From assembly GCA_036852015.1 (NCBI GenBank), contig JAANDG010000576.1, positions 29,376 to 93,375 on the forward strand: a stretch of 64,000 nucleotides of DNA, given 5' to 3'. The notes beneath the pieces are model-generated. The model was given only the letters and a program-made list of their open reading frames with translations. It was not told the DNA's origin and made no database searches. Position 1 is the stretch's first letter; every line of letters begins with the position of its first letter. This DNA is from Pelodera strongyloides (lineage: Eukaryota; Nematoda; Chromadorea; Rhabditida; Rhabditidae). Positions 11,696 to 23,688 of this stretch are shown here, piece after piece. A program made the translations under genes and the position numbers.

Positions 11696-14395
11696 ATGTC
11701 TCGCTGCGTATTCATTCTGCTGCTTTCTCTCTTGTGTTTATCGTCAGGGATATGCGCTTATCCACACAATTTGAGGTTAAGGTCAGTTTTTTATTGATAA
11801 TACTAGGAAATCCGCAGAATATGCATCTGCCTCGTTATGCGAACAGATGAAAATCGCAGTTTGAACCCACCTAGAGAGAGAGCTACGGCAGAAAATGAAA
11901 TGGGTCGGGTATGGCAGCTAACTACCGTACCCGACCCATTTTTTTTGCTTCTTCGTTTATTTGTTTACAGTCTCATAGGTTACGACGATTTGCATCATTG
12001 CAGGTCGACTGTATTGATGTTTGAAACACTGAACATAATAAAAAGGTCTTTTGGATTTACCACGATATGAAGACATTGACTTGAAATTTAGGCTACAATT
12101 TGTTCAAACATATCGTAACAACCAGACGGCTACACCGCCTGAGGCGTCCGTCTTTCGATACTTGTGAAAAATCTGCAACGTAGATGAAAATCTTAACGAT
12201 GAAGGCACACATCGTTCTTTTACATGAGAATGTTCTAATTTGAGCTGCGGCACTCTTTTATACCCGGACCGGAACAATTTATTCTAATTATACTTCCGTA
12301 ACGTGAGTGCTAGCGCACGCTACAGTTACTACTTTATATAATCTTCTTATTATATAAAAGAGTAACTGTAGTGTGTGCTAGCACTCTGTGCGTTACGGAA
12401 ATCATTAAAATAAAATGTGGCGAGGCAATTGAATCTCATTATACAAAAGAACAACTTTGGGTGCTATTACACTTAGGGGTTGCCATTATCATAGACTTTA
12501 CAATTTTTCCGAAATTTGCTTGAAATGACAGAAATATTGAAACGTGTATAAAATTTACTTGAATAATGGACATCTGCCAATTAGCATAGAATTAGGATAC
12601 TTGAATAATAGTACCCATACCATACGGTGCTATTACACGTCGTCGTCATAGTTCAAACAAGTTCAAACTTTTTCATAGTTTCATAAAATGTGATTTAAAG
12701 GGATGGGTTCACTACAAAATCACCTTGTTTTTATGCTTTAGTTTGATTGTACAAAGGTAAACTTAAACAAAGAGCACAAAAAAAGTTTCTTGAATTATTC
12801 TTTAGGGAAGATATTAGGTAAAGAGGATGAGTATTGATCGATCTTCCGATAACATGAGTAAACAAGATAAACTAGGGAAGCTAAGAGATATGTCTGAAAC
12901 ACACAGTTTTTTCTGTGTTTTAAGTAAAATAAACGATGAAAACCACAGATTATTTTGCTCAAAACAGTGTGTTTCAGCCATATCTCTTAGCTTCCCTAGT
13001 TTATCTTGTTTACTCATGTTATCGGAAGATCGATCAATACCCACCCTTTTTACCTAATATCTTCTCTAGGGAGTAATTCAAGAAACATTTTTTACGATCT
13101 TTGTTAAATTTTACCTTTGCACAATCAAACTAAAGCATAAAAACAAGGTGATTTTGTAGTGAACCCATCCCTTTAAAATCCGTTTTTTTCGTTTTCTAGC
13201 AATTAAAACACAAATTAAATGTATTGTAGGCTAATTTTGACTCAAAAATAAGTCTATGATAATGCCCCCCCCCCCCCGAAGCGTAATAGTACCCAACTTG
13301 GTTGACTCCCTACACAAGATTTCCATCGAAGTTTCATACGTTTCATAACTATGGAAAGACGCCTTCAGGCGGCGTAGCCGTCTGGAAGAAGATATTTGAT
13401 GGTCCTCATTCGTCCGTGCGCCTTTACGCGAGCTCGGAGTCGGTGTTGGGTGGGGGCATCCGTGGCACGGTGGTAGTAGGCGTCGAAATCGTCCCACAAA
13501 TGGAACAAGGAGGCCTTCAGGATATCCAAATTGCGGTGGCTTGTAGAGGAGACCTTGCTCTACAAGGCTGAGCACTCGAAAAAAGCCAGGGCATTACGTC
13601 ATGGGAGTATGGAAGCAGTTTAACACCGTTAACATCGTCGTGAAATTGAATTTTGTAACGGGCAAAAACTGTTTTTGCCTTATGAGGGGACCCACAGACC
13701 TGTCAAACAAGTGCTATTCTCGTTGTGGCAAGTAGCTCAGCGGCCTACTACCTTCTCCAGAATACGCCCTTGGAGGTTCTTTGGAAGGTCTCTTTGCTGT
13801 CTTTCACCACTTGTTCCACGAAAATAAGCAGAATCCTGCCGTTGGAGGTAACGCCCCGTCAGACGATGACCGAAGCATCAAGTGAGATCCTGTCAACATG
13901 CATTCCATTCGCAATTGTTGACTGTATCCCTTTAGAACACATCTTGTGAGAGCATAAGAACCGTTCTGAAAGCTCCAAGATGTCGTACTATTTAGATGAT
14001 GACTACCACCTTGCCGCGTGTGTCTCCACCCAACAACGACTGGAAGCTCCGTGAAGGAGGGCTGACGGATATCCGAATGTTGACCATAAATTATTTTTAA
14101 GATATGTCTGAACAAGTTACACTAAATTTCAAGTCAATATCTTCATTCTTCGCACCGCGACGCTTGTTTATCGGTGTCCTTGTAATTATGTCGCACAACA
14201 ACCGTAGTAAATTCCAAAAATAGATATTTTGTCATTTGGGTACTTGGAATAAAATTGTTTGATTTCAGGGATGTTTCTCGGATATTAAATAGCGCAGTGG
14301 AACAATACCGTCAGAAGAGATTAGTGGTCGATGATAGAGAGAAAAGGAGACTTCTGAATGATTGGGAAAGGATTGGCCCTATTTGGGGACGATAG
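11696..14395 (+). CDS. Myoinhibitory/allatostatin-B type W(X6)W-amide neuropeptide precursor
   Basis: Two exons, 11696-11781 and 14269-14395, join in phase 2 with a GTCAGT donor and a GATTTCAG acceptor to give a 70-residue secreted precursor. Residues 2-21 form a signal peptide (hydrophobic core VFILLLSLLCLSSGICA). The C-terminus reads QKR, then LVVDDREKRR, then LLNDWERIGPIWGR and stop. Cleavage after the basic KRR and amidation on the Gly would release LLNDWERIGPIW-amide. Two Trp separated by six residues with C-terminal amide is the signature of myoinhibitory peptides (allatostatin B; MIP-1 in nematodes). Only one copy is seen. A CTTTAG acceptor directly before the ATG suggests trans-splicing. 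The 2.5 kb intron holds Helitron-like and TTAA elements. Extra exons inside the intron cannot be excluded. Confidence 0.75.
11906..11941. repeat. Short perfect hairpin
   Basis: AATGGGTCGGGTA...TACCCGACCCATT, 13 bp arms around a short loop,followed by a T run, inside the intron of the peptide gene. Confidence 0.6.
12122..12341 (-). mobile_element. Non-autonomous Helitron-like element H1
   Basis: Read on the minus strand the element starts near 12341 with a degenerate ATTATATAAAG end and finishes with the hairpin CGCCTCAGGCG, then GTGTAGCCGTCTGG followed by T. This 3' end matches those of H3-H5. It lies head to head with H2, giving the palindrome at 12293-12400. Confidence 0.65.
12345..13385 (+). 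mobile_element. Helitron-like element H2, with a nested TTAA element
   Basis: 5' end TCTTATTATATAAAAGAG at 12345; a matching 3' end (GACGCCTTCAGGCGGCG... CTGG) ends at 13385, although followed by A instead of T. The TTAA element 12699-13172 lies inside. Pairing these two ends as one element is an inference. Confidence 0.45.
12695..13176. mobile_element. TTAA-flanked near-perfect palindrome (family E)
   Basis: Element 12699-13172, TTAA at both flanks, ends AGGGATGGGTTCACTACAAA and complement. The arms stay almost identical for over 200 bp, including the CGATCTTCCGATAACATGAG stretch, around a short centre near 12935. Transcription would give a long hairpin RNA. The palindrome creates similar open frames on both strands, which are not genes. 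Confidence 0.85.
13386..14200. other. Intron sequence, repeat-like, no exon found
   Basis: Part of the large intron of the peptide gene. Moderately GC-rich at 13390-13580; a C-run lies just upstream at 13265-13277. Open frames here lack splice or start context. Confidence 0.4.
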
Positions 14396-14489
14396 GATGC
14401 TCAGGTACTTATTATGATGCTCAGATGCTTATTATGATGTTCTAACAGATTATAGTAAATTTAACTCGTCCTCATAGATAAGCTTTTTT

Positions 14490-14507
14490 TTTAGCTCGCG
14501 GCAATGT
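14490..14507 (+). promoter_or_regulatory. Possible trans-splice acceptor of a downstream operon gene
   Basis: A run of T ending in TTAG (AG 14493-14494) followed by CTCGCGGCA and an ATG at 14504, about 100 bp after the stop of the peptide gene. This spacing is typical of nematode operons, where downstream cistrons receive SL2. The link from this ATG to the exons at 14723 could not be worked out. Confidence 0.35.
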
Positions 14508-14722
14508 ATTTATGTACTGTTGTAGGTTATGGGATGTAAATGGGTCGTACTGCGCTAATGGTTTGGAAAAATGTTTTCCACATATTTTTCTTTCTTTTTT
14601 TCAGCTCAGACACTTATCGCTAGGCATGACTCTACTCCAAAACTTAGAACGTCTTTCGCCTAATGGACAATTGATCTCCTTGTCAACAAGAATTACAACA
14701 CTGTTATTCATTTTTGTGGCAG

Positions 14723-16138
14723 AATAATGTTAATAAATCGGATATTTCGTTTTCTTCGTGTTTTACTGAAACAGACAAATTGTACCCACCTATAAAATTG
14801 CAGGCAGTCGCCACACATAAAATTATTCATGACATACATGCTGAAACGGCTCCAACATGCCTTAATAAAGATGCAGTAAACATTTTCTTACGTTCATATG
14901 TATCATTTGCAAACCCTAACTGCTTGGAACTCTCGGCACTTTGGGGGAAAGAAAGGTGATTATTATTTCGTTCTCTCTTTTATTGTTCGTTGACAACGAG
15001 GTATGCGGGTGGACCTACTGGGTCCTTTGTTCCTATAAGGGACCTCCCCTGTCCCAAGTCCCGCCCCTTCTCCTTATAGAAGACTACTTCGGAAAAGACC
15101 AATTCATCTGACAAATTTTATACATTATATTTTAGATTTTAGATTTTTACATAGCATCTTGATATTGGTCGACCTTCAGCCCATAAGCGTATGTGTTACG
15201 TATACCAGCTCGTTCAAACCTTGATTTAGTGTAGATTTCCTTCCATGTTGCACATTTGTTCATTGATGGCCGCTTAGGTTCACTCACTATGACTATGTTT
15301 ATGTATTCACGTTTCGCTGTATTTTGCCCATGTTCAAGCCCCCATTGACCGTTTTTCAGCCCCAGACATCAATAACTTCCAAAATTGCGTACCGTATCTC
15401 GAGGTATGAGATGGAGTGCGTCACTGACCATAGTCCTCCTGAATCTACAATATTTCATGAAAGCAGGTGCGAATTTCGGTCAATAATATGCCATAAGATA
15501 CTTATATTTACTTTAATTTTAAAGGTGTTTCAAAAATCAGTATAATGCACATTCGACATTCTCTACCAACCATGAAGAAAGGGTCATTCACAGTGGCGAT
15601 ATAACTTTACATACAGTGCTTAGATTTTGTAATTCATACGAAAACGTTTTTTTCTTTCACTGCACACATCCTGATTGTAAAAGAGCCCATGACTGCAGTA
15701 GTTATTCCATGCTAAAGTAGTCTGATAGCGTGCGACGCCAAGGTATTCTCCTTTGTGAATGCTGGAATGCAAAATGAGCTCTCCCTCACGACCTCTAATT
15801 AATTTCCCCTCCTTCTTCCTCAAAAAGGAATTCCTTATGTAACAAATGTGATGATATTAAGCAGTGTTTTTAGATGAATGATATAAATGAGCAGAAATTC
15901 AAAAGGGATATAAATTATATTTATGCGTTGTTAGGGTAGTCAACATTAATAGTTTGTTTCTTTGAGGAGAATACAAACCCGCAGAAACTCCAATCCATCA
16001 ATATTTAATGAAGTAGTGGAACTAACACCTGGTGAAAGACATACAACAAAAAGTACATTTCTTCTAAAATCTTCGTTTGGGATTGTCTCAGTCAGTGAAC
16101 TAGATCGTAGAATGATTATTGATTTAGTATTTTATTGA
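14723..16138 (+). CDS. Unrecognised multi-exon protein with Cys/His cluster
   Basis: Five exons, 14723-14955, 15155-15188, 15360-15466, 15525-15716 and 15967-16138, join in one open frame (intron phases 2, 0, 2, 2) and give about 245 residues ending at a TGA. An AATAAA lies ~55 bases further on. The frame changes at each exon, and every change is absorbed by a GT-AG intron, which is strong evidence for a real gene. Recognisable text includes HKIIHDIHAETAPTCLNKDA, LRSYVSFANPNCLELSALWG, a Cys/His cluster HCTHPDCKRAHDC in exon 4 that could bind zinc, and FNEVVELTPGERHTTKS. The 5' end is unresolved: a TTTTTTTCAG exon at 14605 and an ATG at 14504 lie upstream. Two acceptors (TTTTAAAG at 15524 and TTTGAG at 15966) are weak. 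No family recognised. Confidence 0.55.
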
Positions 16139-18122
16139 TTTAGTATGTGTATTTTATAACACAAACTGCACGTTACATTTGTCTTTGTGCGTAATAAATT
16201 ATTATAATGTGAAGCACTATTTTTATATACGCTATGAGCATGAGAGGGTAAATTAAATTCAAATATAAAAATTAATTTTTCATTAGTTTTTGGAGTACGG
16301 AGATGCAGCTCTGCATTCCATGGATTTAATTGTAGTTTTGGATTTAATTGGATTTAATTAATTATACCATACTTATGCTTGTTTACTATACTTATGTTTA
16401 ATAAGAAGAAAAATGGTTACTGCAGTTATTCCTTGCTTTTTTCCCTTATATGTTGATCTCTTTTTATCTCTTAATCTTGTCTGTTCTCTGTGTATATGTT
16501 AGCAAGCTCTTTTCTCGGAAGTCGGCATCTCTAACATCTGTTTGTGATAGATATTCTTTCGCTTGTTCCGAAATCTCTTTCTCAATCTGTCAATTCCATA
16601 CATCCCTTATTGTTAGATGAACCTCTGACTACTATCCAGTTCCGATCAAAGCTAGAACGCTGGGTGAATGTAAATTGTTTGGAACGGTAACGCTTAGTTT
16701 CCGATAAATAACTCGATGTATGTACAATGAGTTCCATACTCGCATATATATCAGGTGGAGAGAACTTCAATTGCTCATAAACTACCGTACCCCTGTTGTT
16801 CTTCAATATGCAGTAAGATGACACTCCCCAGGGAGAGGGCCACTAGCACCTAATTCATCAATGTCAGGGAAGAACTAGACATACTACCCTATATTATGTG
16901 CAACTTTGAGGGATATCATGGCTTTAACTGACTTTTGCTAGCATCTTTTGAATGAAAATATTTTCAGTGAGTAAAGTGATTTCTCCATTTCCACTTGGTT
17001 GACCTGGTGAATCTTAACCAGTACAGTCGCGAAAGTTCTTGAATTCTGAGAAAAATTTTTACTAAATAATGTTAAACGGTATTATTTCCAAAATTCAACA
17101 CCAGTACAGATCCGAAATTTATTTTCAACTATTCGAATGAACACATTTGTGGGCTGCCAGCGGCTCGTCTCCCCGCATATTGAATGCGTGCGATCGGATG
17201 CATATTTCATCGGAGTTATATGAGTCAATGCCAGAGTTCACTGATCAGATATGTGCAGAGATTAGGGAGCAGAGGGGAATAAGTTATAACATAAACATTC
17301 CAAGCAGAGATTTCCTTTGGCGTCTATCTGAACCTTTGAAGCAGTATAACGGCCTCTTCTTGAAACATATGATGGGCAACTGCATTCCCATTGTAGTATG
17401 CAAATTAATATAAAATCGCGCTATGGCGCACTAATTAGCATACAACGCATCGGAATACAGCATCCAACATAAGTTTCGAAAACTGTTAAATTGCTTTAAA
17501 ACGCCTCACCATCAGTTTTATTTAGAATCTCGACCGTGTTACATTCAAGTGCGGTTTAACTGTGTTCCTCTCCTCTCGCATACTCGCTCTCTGTCTTTCC
17601 GTTAATGAAAAAGAGCTCAGTTTGTCATAAATGTTGAGCGCAGGGGGCAAATTGGATTATTCAGTAACTAACGAGGACTTGTCATTTAACTTCAGAAGCA
17701 TAAAAGAGTGAGTTAGAGAGAGACACAGAGAGAGGGAGAGAGGTTGAGAGAGAGTTAGAGAGAGACACAGAGAGAGGGAGAGAGAGTTAGAGAGAGAGAC
17801 TCAATGAGAGACTCAGAGGCAGACGCAGAGAGAGAGTTAGAGAGAGCGAGAGATGGGGGTGAGACAAACATGAAGTATATAGATGTAGAGAATGTGGAGG
17901 AAAATAGGGAGAGAGCCGAAGTCAGACGTCGAGGAACCAGAGAATATTAATTAACATGGAGAGTTCCACGGTGCTACGCTCCAAATCGCTATGTAAGATG
18001 AAAATTTTATTTATTGTTTACTGTCAGAGTAAAACATATACTACTAGTTAAGTAATATTAATATCGGAATAAGGAGATTTATCATAGTAGAGAATGGTAA
18101 GATTGAAAAGTGACATGTTGTT
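16139..18122. other. Intergenic with GA-rich microsatellite; one weak coding-like frame
   Basis: An AATAAA near 16193 probably serves the upstream gene. A GAGA-rich microsatellite covers 17710-17855. The frame 17147-17413 (+), which includes MPEFTDQICAEIREQRG, has coding-like composition but no clear acceptor or start and is not called. Confidence 0.4.
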
Positions 18123-19157
18123 TTAATAAATAAAAAAGAAATCAAAGGCATTTTCAGCATGTGAGAAACTAAAGCGGTACGTCAGGTCGTCAGGTAGTTT
18201 GTGAAACATATACGGGGATTTGCATTCCTTGTCGCATAGGCCATAGGCGCATTTTCCTTCACTCCGTGCCCTTTCAACATAAAAAGGAGTAGAAATTTGC
18301 AGTGTATGGAAATGTTGTTGCCCAGAAAAAAAAGCTAACAGCATGCACAATCGTCCCTCACAGTCAAGTCACCTTTTTTCCAAAACAAATTCAAATTGTT
18401 TTTTTTTCCCCCATAATACGATAGAAACAAATGGATTTCGGCGTTCGTTGTCTTCGATCTCTATTTGGACATTAGTGCTCGCAAATCGCAATTTTCGGCG
18501 TAATGTATGCCAAAATGTGGCTAATCCGGAGGTTATCGTGTTTTATTTTCCTTAGAGAAGGCTGCATATTCCATCATCATTCTTCTCTTTTTATGAACAA
18601 AACAAACGAGTGAGTACAAGGTCCTCTCGCATTTCTATTTGGTGAAAACGGATTCAGTAATTTGATCTCGAGAAAAGTGTATCATCCGCTTTGCTTATGT
18701 GGGTTGGATATACATAAACTAGGTAAAATTAATGCGCAAACTAGACATAAACTTTGTATCAATATTTATTTCAACACTCACACTAATGTATACGAAAAGG
18801 TTTGCACAATGAAAATACTCAGTCCAAAATAAAAAAAATTTCGTATTGTCCCTTTCCCTGGTGACCACTTATGAAAGACCGCGGTAACGCTTCGCCCCAG
18901 TGCCGCGAAAGGGCATACACAGCGCACCGCCGCGCACACCTCGCACACCCCCCCCCCCCCTCCCCGTAAAAGGGGAACCGTACGAATTTTGCGCGATGCA
19001 CGAAGTTTAGCGTTGTAATCCATCCTCGGAACTTGGAACCTTCTAACCACCTACCATCTTTCAGTTCTATGTCTTCACTGTCTGGAGGGTGCCGATTGTC
19101 TCCGAGATGCATCTTGTCTGAGTTGCGAGGGTGTGGCATGTACTCGAGTAACTTCAT
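18123..19157 (-). CDS. Candidate two-exon gene of unknown function
   Basis: Minus-strand exon 19157-19055 begins MKLLEYMPHPRNSDKMHLGD and ends at a GTAGGT donor. Exon 18334-18123 after a TTAG acceptor continues in phase 1 and ends with a Cys-containing stretch (CAYGLCDKECKSPYMFHKL) and a TAA, close to an ATTAAA. Together 104 residues. Support is composition plus one phase match only. A GC-rich block with a C-run (18870-18970) lies in the intron. No family recognised. Confidence 0.3.
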
Positions 19158-20198
19158 TCAATATAGAGGATAATAGAGAACAGGCATTGACGTGTCTTCC
19201 TTTTGACACAAGGTGGGTAATGGATGTTATTAGATGATTTAGCGGTGTTTTCCTTTTATCGCAGGGAGTCTTGAAGTTGTCCACGTAAATCAATCAACTG
19301 AGTCTTATCGTAATGCTATGATCATTGTTAGTGTATCTGAGTGTTATGGAGATTCGTGGCATAATCATTTGAACAGGTTTTTTTTTACATTAGAACTGTC
19401 CCCCCCACGATAATTCGTCTTACCTTCAAGAAATAGCCCCTCTTATAACAACACTGACAACGCTTGGCGACGTGAAAATTCGCGTGAAAGCGGCAACGGT
19501 ACGTATTGCAGGCGGTATGAAAAAAGTGTCACGCCGTTGGGGTACGGCGTGCCAGGTTTCCAGCCGATCCCACGCGGCTTGCATGCCACCACGTTTCCAA
19601 ATGAACTTTGCACGCCGTTTTCACGCGGCTTGCACGTCAAGTTTCGTCAGTGGGGTGGAGCACGGCGAAAGTTTACAAAACTTCGCGCGCGGAGATCTCC
19701 TGGCGTGACAACTGCACAAAATGCACAAAATCGGTGCAGATCCGGATACAAAATACGCGAGGACTTCGCCTAAGTTCGCTAGGTTCTTGCGAAGGGACAC
19801 GAGCGATTATCTGCGGCGAAATATGAGGATGTAGTCGGCGAGAAGAATGCGTACAATATTCTTTCGCCGGGCACTATAAGAGATTGGCTTCGGATCTCAC
19901 TTAATCAGTCCTTTGATCTAGAAGTAATGTAAATATATTCAAAGGAACTTCGAAGTACGCCTTCTTGAAGAACAAGGATGTCGGAATCTTGGCGACAGAG
20001 AGGTATTTTATGTTAGCCAGTTTTGAAACGCATTGAATTTTTAGATAAACGACCTCATGGAGATAACTTATTAAGAATGGAAGTTACTGGATAACAATAG
20101 ATTGCGCACGGAAGGAATTGCCCAGGTTGCGCCGAGAATGGATACCCTGCAGTGACAGCCTTCACAATTGAGTAACACTGCAGGATATTAATAGTATT
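19158..20198. other. Intergenic; GC-rich repeat block 19458-19790
   Basis: The block at 19540-19690 (CACGCGGCTTGCA, GTCAAGTTTCGTCAG) is repeated in inverse orientation at 32329-32420. No exon supported. Confidence 0.4.
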
Positions 20199-20599
20199 TT
20201 AAAGGGAATGCCAACGCGGATTTGCATGTTAGGCTAAAAAAAAAGCTTATTTTTTGTAGATAAGGAAAGTGAAAATAAAAATAACAAAAACTTTTGGATA
20301 AAAAGAAAAACAATTTCAAAACCCTTCAAAAAATGCCTTCACTATGGGATTTCGGTTTTTTGCTTCAATTGTTGGATTTTGTGAAGCGACGTGGGTTTGA
20401 ACAGCGGACGCGACGCATAACGGCTGCGGCGCGGTCCCTATGTGTTGATCCAAATGGGTTTTGTTCACGTGACAAAATTTGAAATATTTTAACCTGCCCG
20501 GTTTTTATGGGTATACTGTATTGTGCGCCTTTCGAGATTTGCTTAATCTGCGGCAGGAGATGCCTTTCGGCGCAGAAACCCCCTTGACATGCCCTTTAA
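20199..20599. mobile_element. TTAA-flanked MITE (family A), copy 2
   Basis: Element 20203-20595, TTAA at 20199-20202 and 20596-20599. Ends AGGGAATGCCAAC and complement of TTGACATGCCCT; inverted relative to 5201-5591. Confidence 0.75.
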
Positions 20600-23336
20600 T
20601 GGACTTTGTCCGGGCAAATACACATGTACTGTAGTCGAGTATCTCACATTCTCAGTGAAATCTCTCCCCGGGTTTGTCTTTCTAAAACTTCGAATTGGTA
20701 CCGAATTTTTCTTCATAACTTCCTTTATTTTATGAATATCAAATAAAAATTGGGAAAATACCGTGACTGCCTTTCTTAAATTTGCATACAACGTGTGGGA
20801 ATGCAGCTGTCCAAAATACAGTTCAAGAACTTGCAGGTATATGCGTATATGGGTATAATATCGCTTCGATAGGGGACCGGGGAGAAATATTTTATTTGAT
20901 GTTGAGTGCTTTGCAAGTTTGACAATAATGATCATTCAATTGGCAGTGTCTAAAATTCGTAACATCTCGGTTGGCTTTTTTGCTACGGTTTTCTCATTAG
21001 ATCACAGAAAATAAGTGGATTATTCATCATTGTTAGCTATATGGCTATACTCCGTGAGAAGTTTTCTTTCAAGATTAGTAAAAATAATATTCATTACAGG
21101 TGTGTATCTGCTACTCGCACGACTATTGCAATAGCTCATCAGGCTTTTCTTTCGTTTCTCTAGCCTTTTTATTGTTTGTTTGTTTGGCTTTGGTACTTCA
21201 TGACCGAAGATTAGTAGAATATTAAGTAGATCAACACTATAGCAGCAAAGAGGTCCGACCGATCAGGTCCTGAAATTTTTCAGATGGAACATAGTATATT
21301 CATTGAAATAGTGACTCTTTTAATATTTTTAACAAACAATTGCTTGTGCAATTTTAGTCAGACGTTATTCTAGTAGCTGAAAGTGAGCCCCACATTCATT
21401 TTTTTCAATCTCTCATAATTTCCTCGGTGATATATGAATTACGGGTTGTCTTTTCTACCACATATGCAATTTTTTATTAGTATAGAACTGCTTTGTGCTT
21501 TGTTATATCACATGTATTATTGTACAGGGGTGGGGGAGAATCCAGAATCTGTGTTCTTCAGAAGCTGCATGAATCTGCTTCTTGATGCAATTCCGTCTGT
21601 CTATTGCGAACCTGCACAACTTGTGGAGCTGTTCTTATTATATTATCCTTGTTATTGTATTACTGACGGTGCTTTACAATTACGTGGACTTTTGTAATAA
21701 GATAAGCTCACAACCGGTTAACTCCGTATCGAGTGTTGGGCTTCAAAGGTTAAAGGTTAAAGCTTTAACCTTTATAATTACGATTTTTTATTTTATTTAC
21801 TGAAGCAAGGAGTTAAATTGTGATTTTGGAGTGAGACCGACCCACTAGACCTTATGCATGCCTGAATTCTGGACAAATAATGCTGCCGATTGCTAATTGT
21901 TAGTTAGAAAGTTTCGATAACAACACACTTTTGTAGTATAGAAATTCATCATAGTGTTTGTAAGACCCCGGCGTCACTGTCGCATTCTTTTTAATCAATC
22001 GGTTGATAGTGCTTTAGCAATTCTTGGACTTTACTTGTTTCGTATTTTGCAAGACTAGCTCTGCATTGACTTGGCCACGTCAGTTGCCAGACGCTTAAGT
22101 ATAAATACAAGCAACGTAATGAACAATTGGGGGAGCTTTTCTATAACATGTTTGTATCGATTCTTGTAGTGTTTCAATAGAGATTATTGATAGTTAATTA
22201 TGTATTCTAAGTAGTTTTGAAAAATATTTGTATAAATATATTGTCTTTATGTATTAATAACTAGCCACACTTAGCGGCCAGTGTAGGTTAGTTATAGGTT
22301 CTTCTTTTTTTAATGCCATGTCATGTTCCTATGCTCTCTTCCAATCCATAAATTTATTGATCGAAATAAATCTTTATTAGAGAATACTCGCACAATGTTA
22401 TATATGTAATATGCATTAGTGATCACTGGAAAATGAACGACGACTGTATATATTTGGATATGTTATCATTAGACATTTCAAATCACAGAATCATGCTTTG
22501 AACAACTGAAGGCTTAACACAACCATTGCGAAAGAAAAGGGGAAGGAAAAATAATATCGGAAAGTGGAAAAAAAGATTTTGGCTGCTGTTGGGAACTCTA
22601 CATCGGCCGTCTCTACCAAGGGAAATAGTTTTCCGCAGATATAGACGTCCTCAATTAGAAGTTTGTCAGTGGGCCGTGTGCGAGCCGCGCGCGCCTCGCA
22701 CAAAATCATAGGGCCAGTTGAGTAAGCAGCGCGCCACAGGAGCTCGAAAATTTTACCGTGTTTCTGCGCCCACCTAGAATCTGGGAGAGATTTCCCACAT
22801 TTAAATAATCCCCATTCATTGCAATCGCAATAAAAATTCAACAAAAGAATTTCCAACATAATATGTATGCTATGCGGCTAAACGTCTACTAGACAAGTTA
22901 GATATGTGAAGAAAAATCTACGTACATTCTAAAAAAACTCTCTCTGAAAAAAATAAACAATAATATTAGAAGTTAGAAGCAACAACACATGCACAAAACA
23001 AAACACAAGATGAAGTTAGAGCAACAATATGAAACGAAGAAATAAGCTATACTATGAACTAAAACGGAATAGATTTCCACGTTGATATGCTCTATTAGAA
23101 TAAGACAAGACATAAAATGAGCCAAAGAAATAAGAATCGATTACGCAAATAGCAAAACAAATTTGCTCTGGCATAACAAGAAAAAAACACACACTAATAA
23201 CGGGATAAATGACTATATCACTCATCTCGAATGGCAAAAATTTGACCGAAGTCAGTAACGAATGGAAACATAACAAAACTACATTCACTAAAAGTCTATT
23301 TGGAATGAACAGAGATATTTTCAGAATAAAAGCATC
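20600..23336. other. AT-rich intergenic, nothing firmly recognised
   Basis: A plus-strand frame at 21582-21803 would encode a hydrophobic helix (YYIILVIVLLTVLYNY) but lacks a supported start. A GC-rich block (CGCGCGCCTCGC) lies near 22685. The rest is AT-rich without exon support. Confidence 0.35.
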
Positions 23337-23495
23337 TTAAAGCGGTATAACATCCGGTTTTTGAAACAGACATTCCCATGCATCACATGCAAATCGGTAC
23401 GATAAGAACAAAAAATGAGCTCAATTCGAGCTCACTTACATAAGAATGCAGTTGTCTATAATACGTTTTAAAAACCAATAGTTATGTCGCTTTAA
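23337..23495. mobile_element. TTAA-flanked MITE (family F), copy 1
   Basis: Element 23341-23491; ends AGCGGTATAACATCCGGTTT and complement. It shares its right TTAA (23492-23495) with the adjoining family G element. Related copies: 47684-47857 and 60792-60952. Confidence 0.75.
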
Positions 23496-23662
23496 AGCGA
23501 AATGCTAGCCCCTTTGGAAAATGTGCATATGATAAGCAAATCCTATGTATCCTATGCTAATTTTGCGCGATCGTCCACGGCAATCGCGCAAAATTAGCAT
23601 AGGATACATAGGATTTGCTTATCATATGCAAATTTTCCAAAGAGGCTGGCATTTCGCTTTAA
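23492..23662. mobile_element. TTAA-flanked palindrome (family G), copy 1
   Basis: Element 23496-23658, a near-perfect hairpin with ends AGCGAAATGCTAGCCCCTTT and complement, TTAA on both sides. Its right end is about 27 bp beyond the stop codon of the homeodomain-like gene, so it probably forms part of that 3' UTR. Copy 2 is at 33049-33166. Confidence 0.85.
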
Positions 23663-23688
23663 TGAAGAAGAAATAACTAAACTTTGAC

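Noticed and set aside
12814..13057. Two near-identical 76-codon ORFs in opposite directions
   Set aside because: They are the two arms of the palindromic TTAA element, not genes.
17147..17413. Plus-strand ORF with coding-like composition
   Set aside because: Begins without ATG, no acceptor found that joins in phase to the gene at 14723-16138, and no family recognised.
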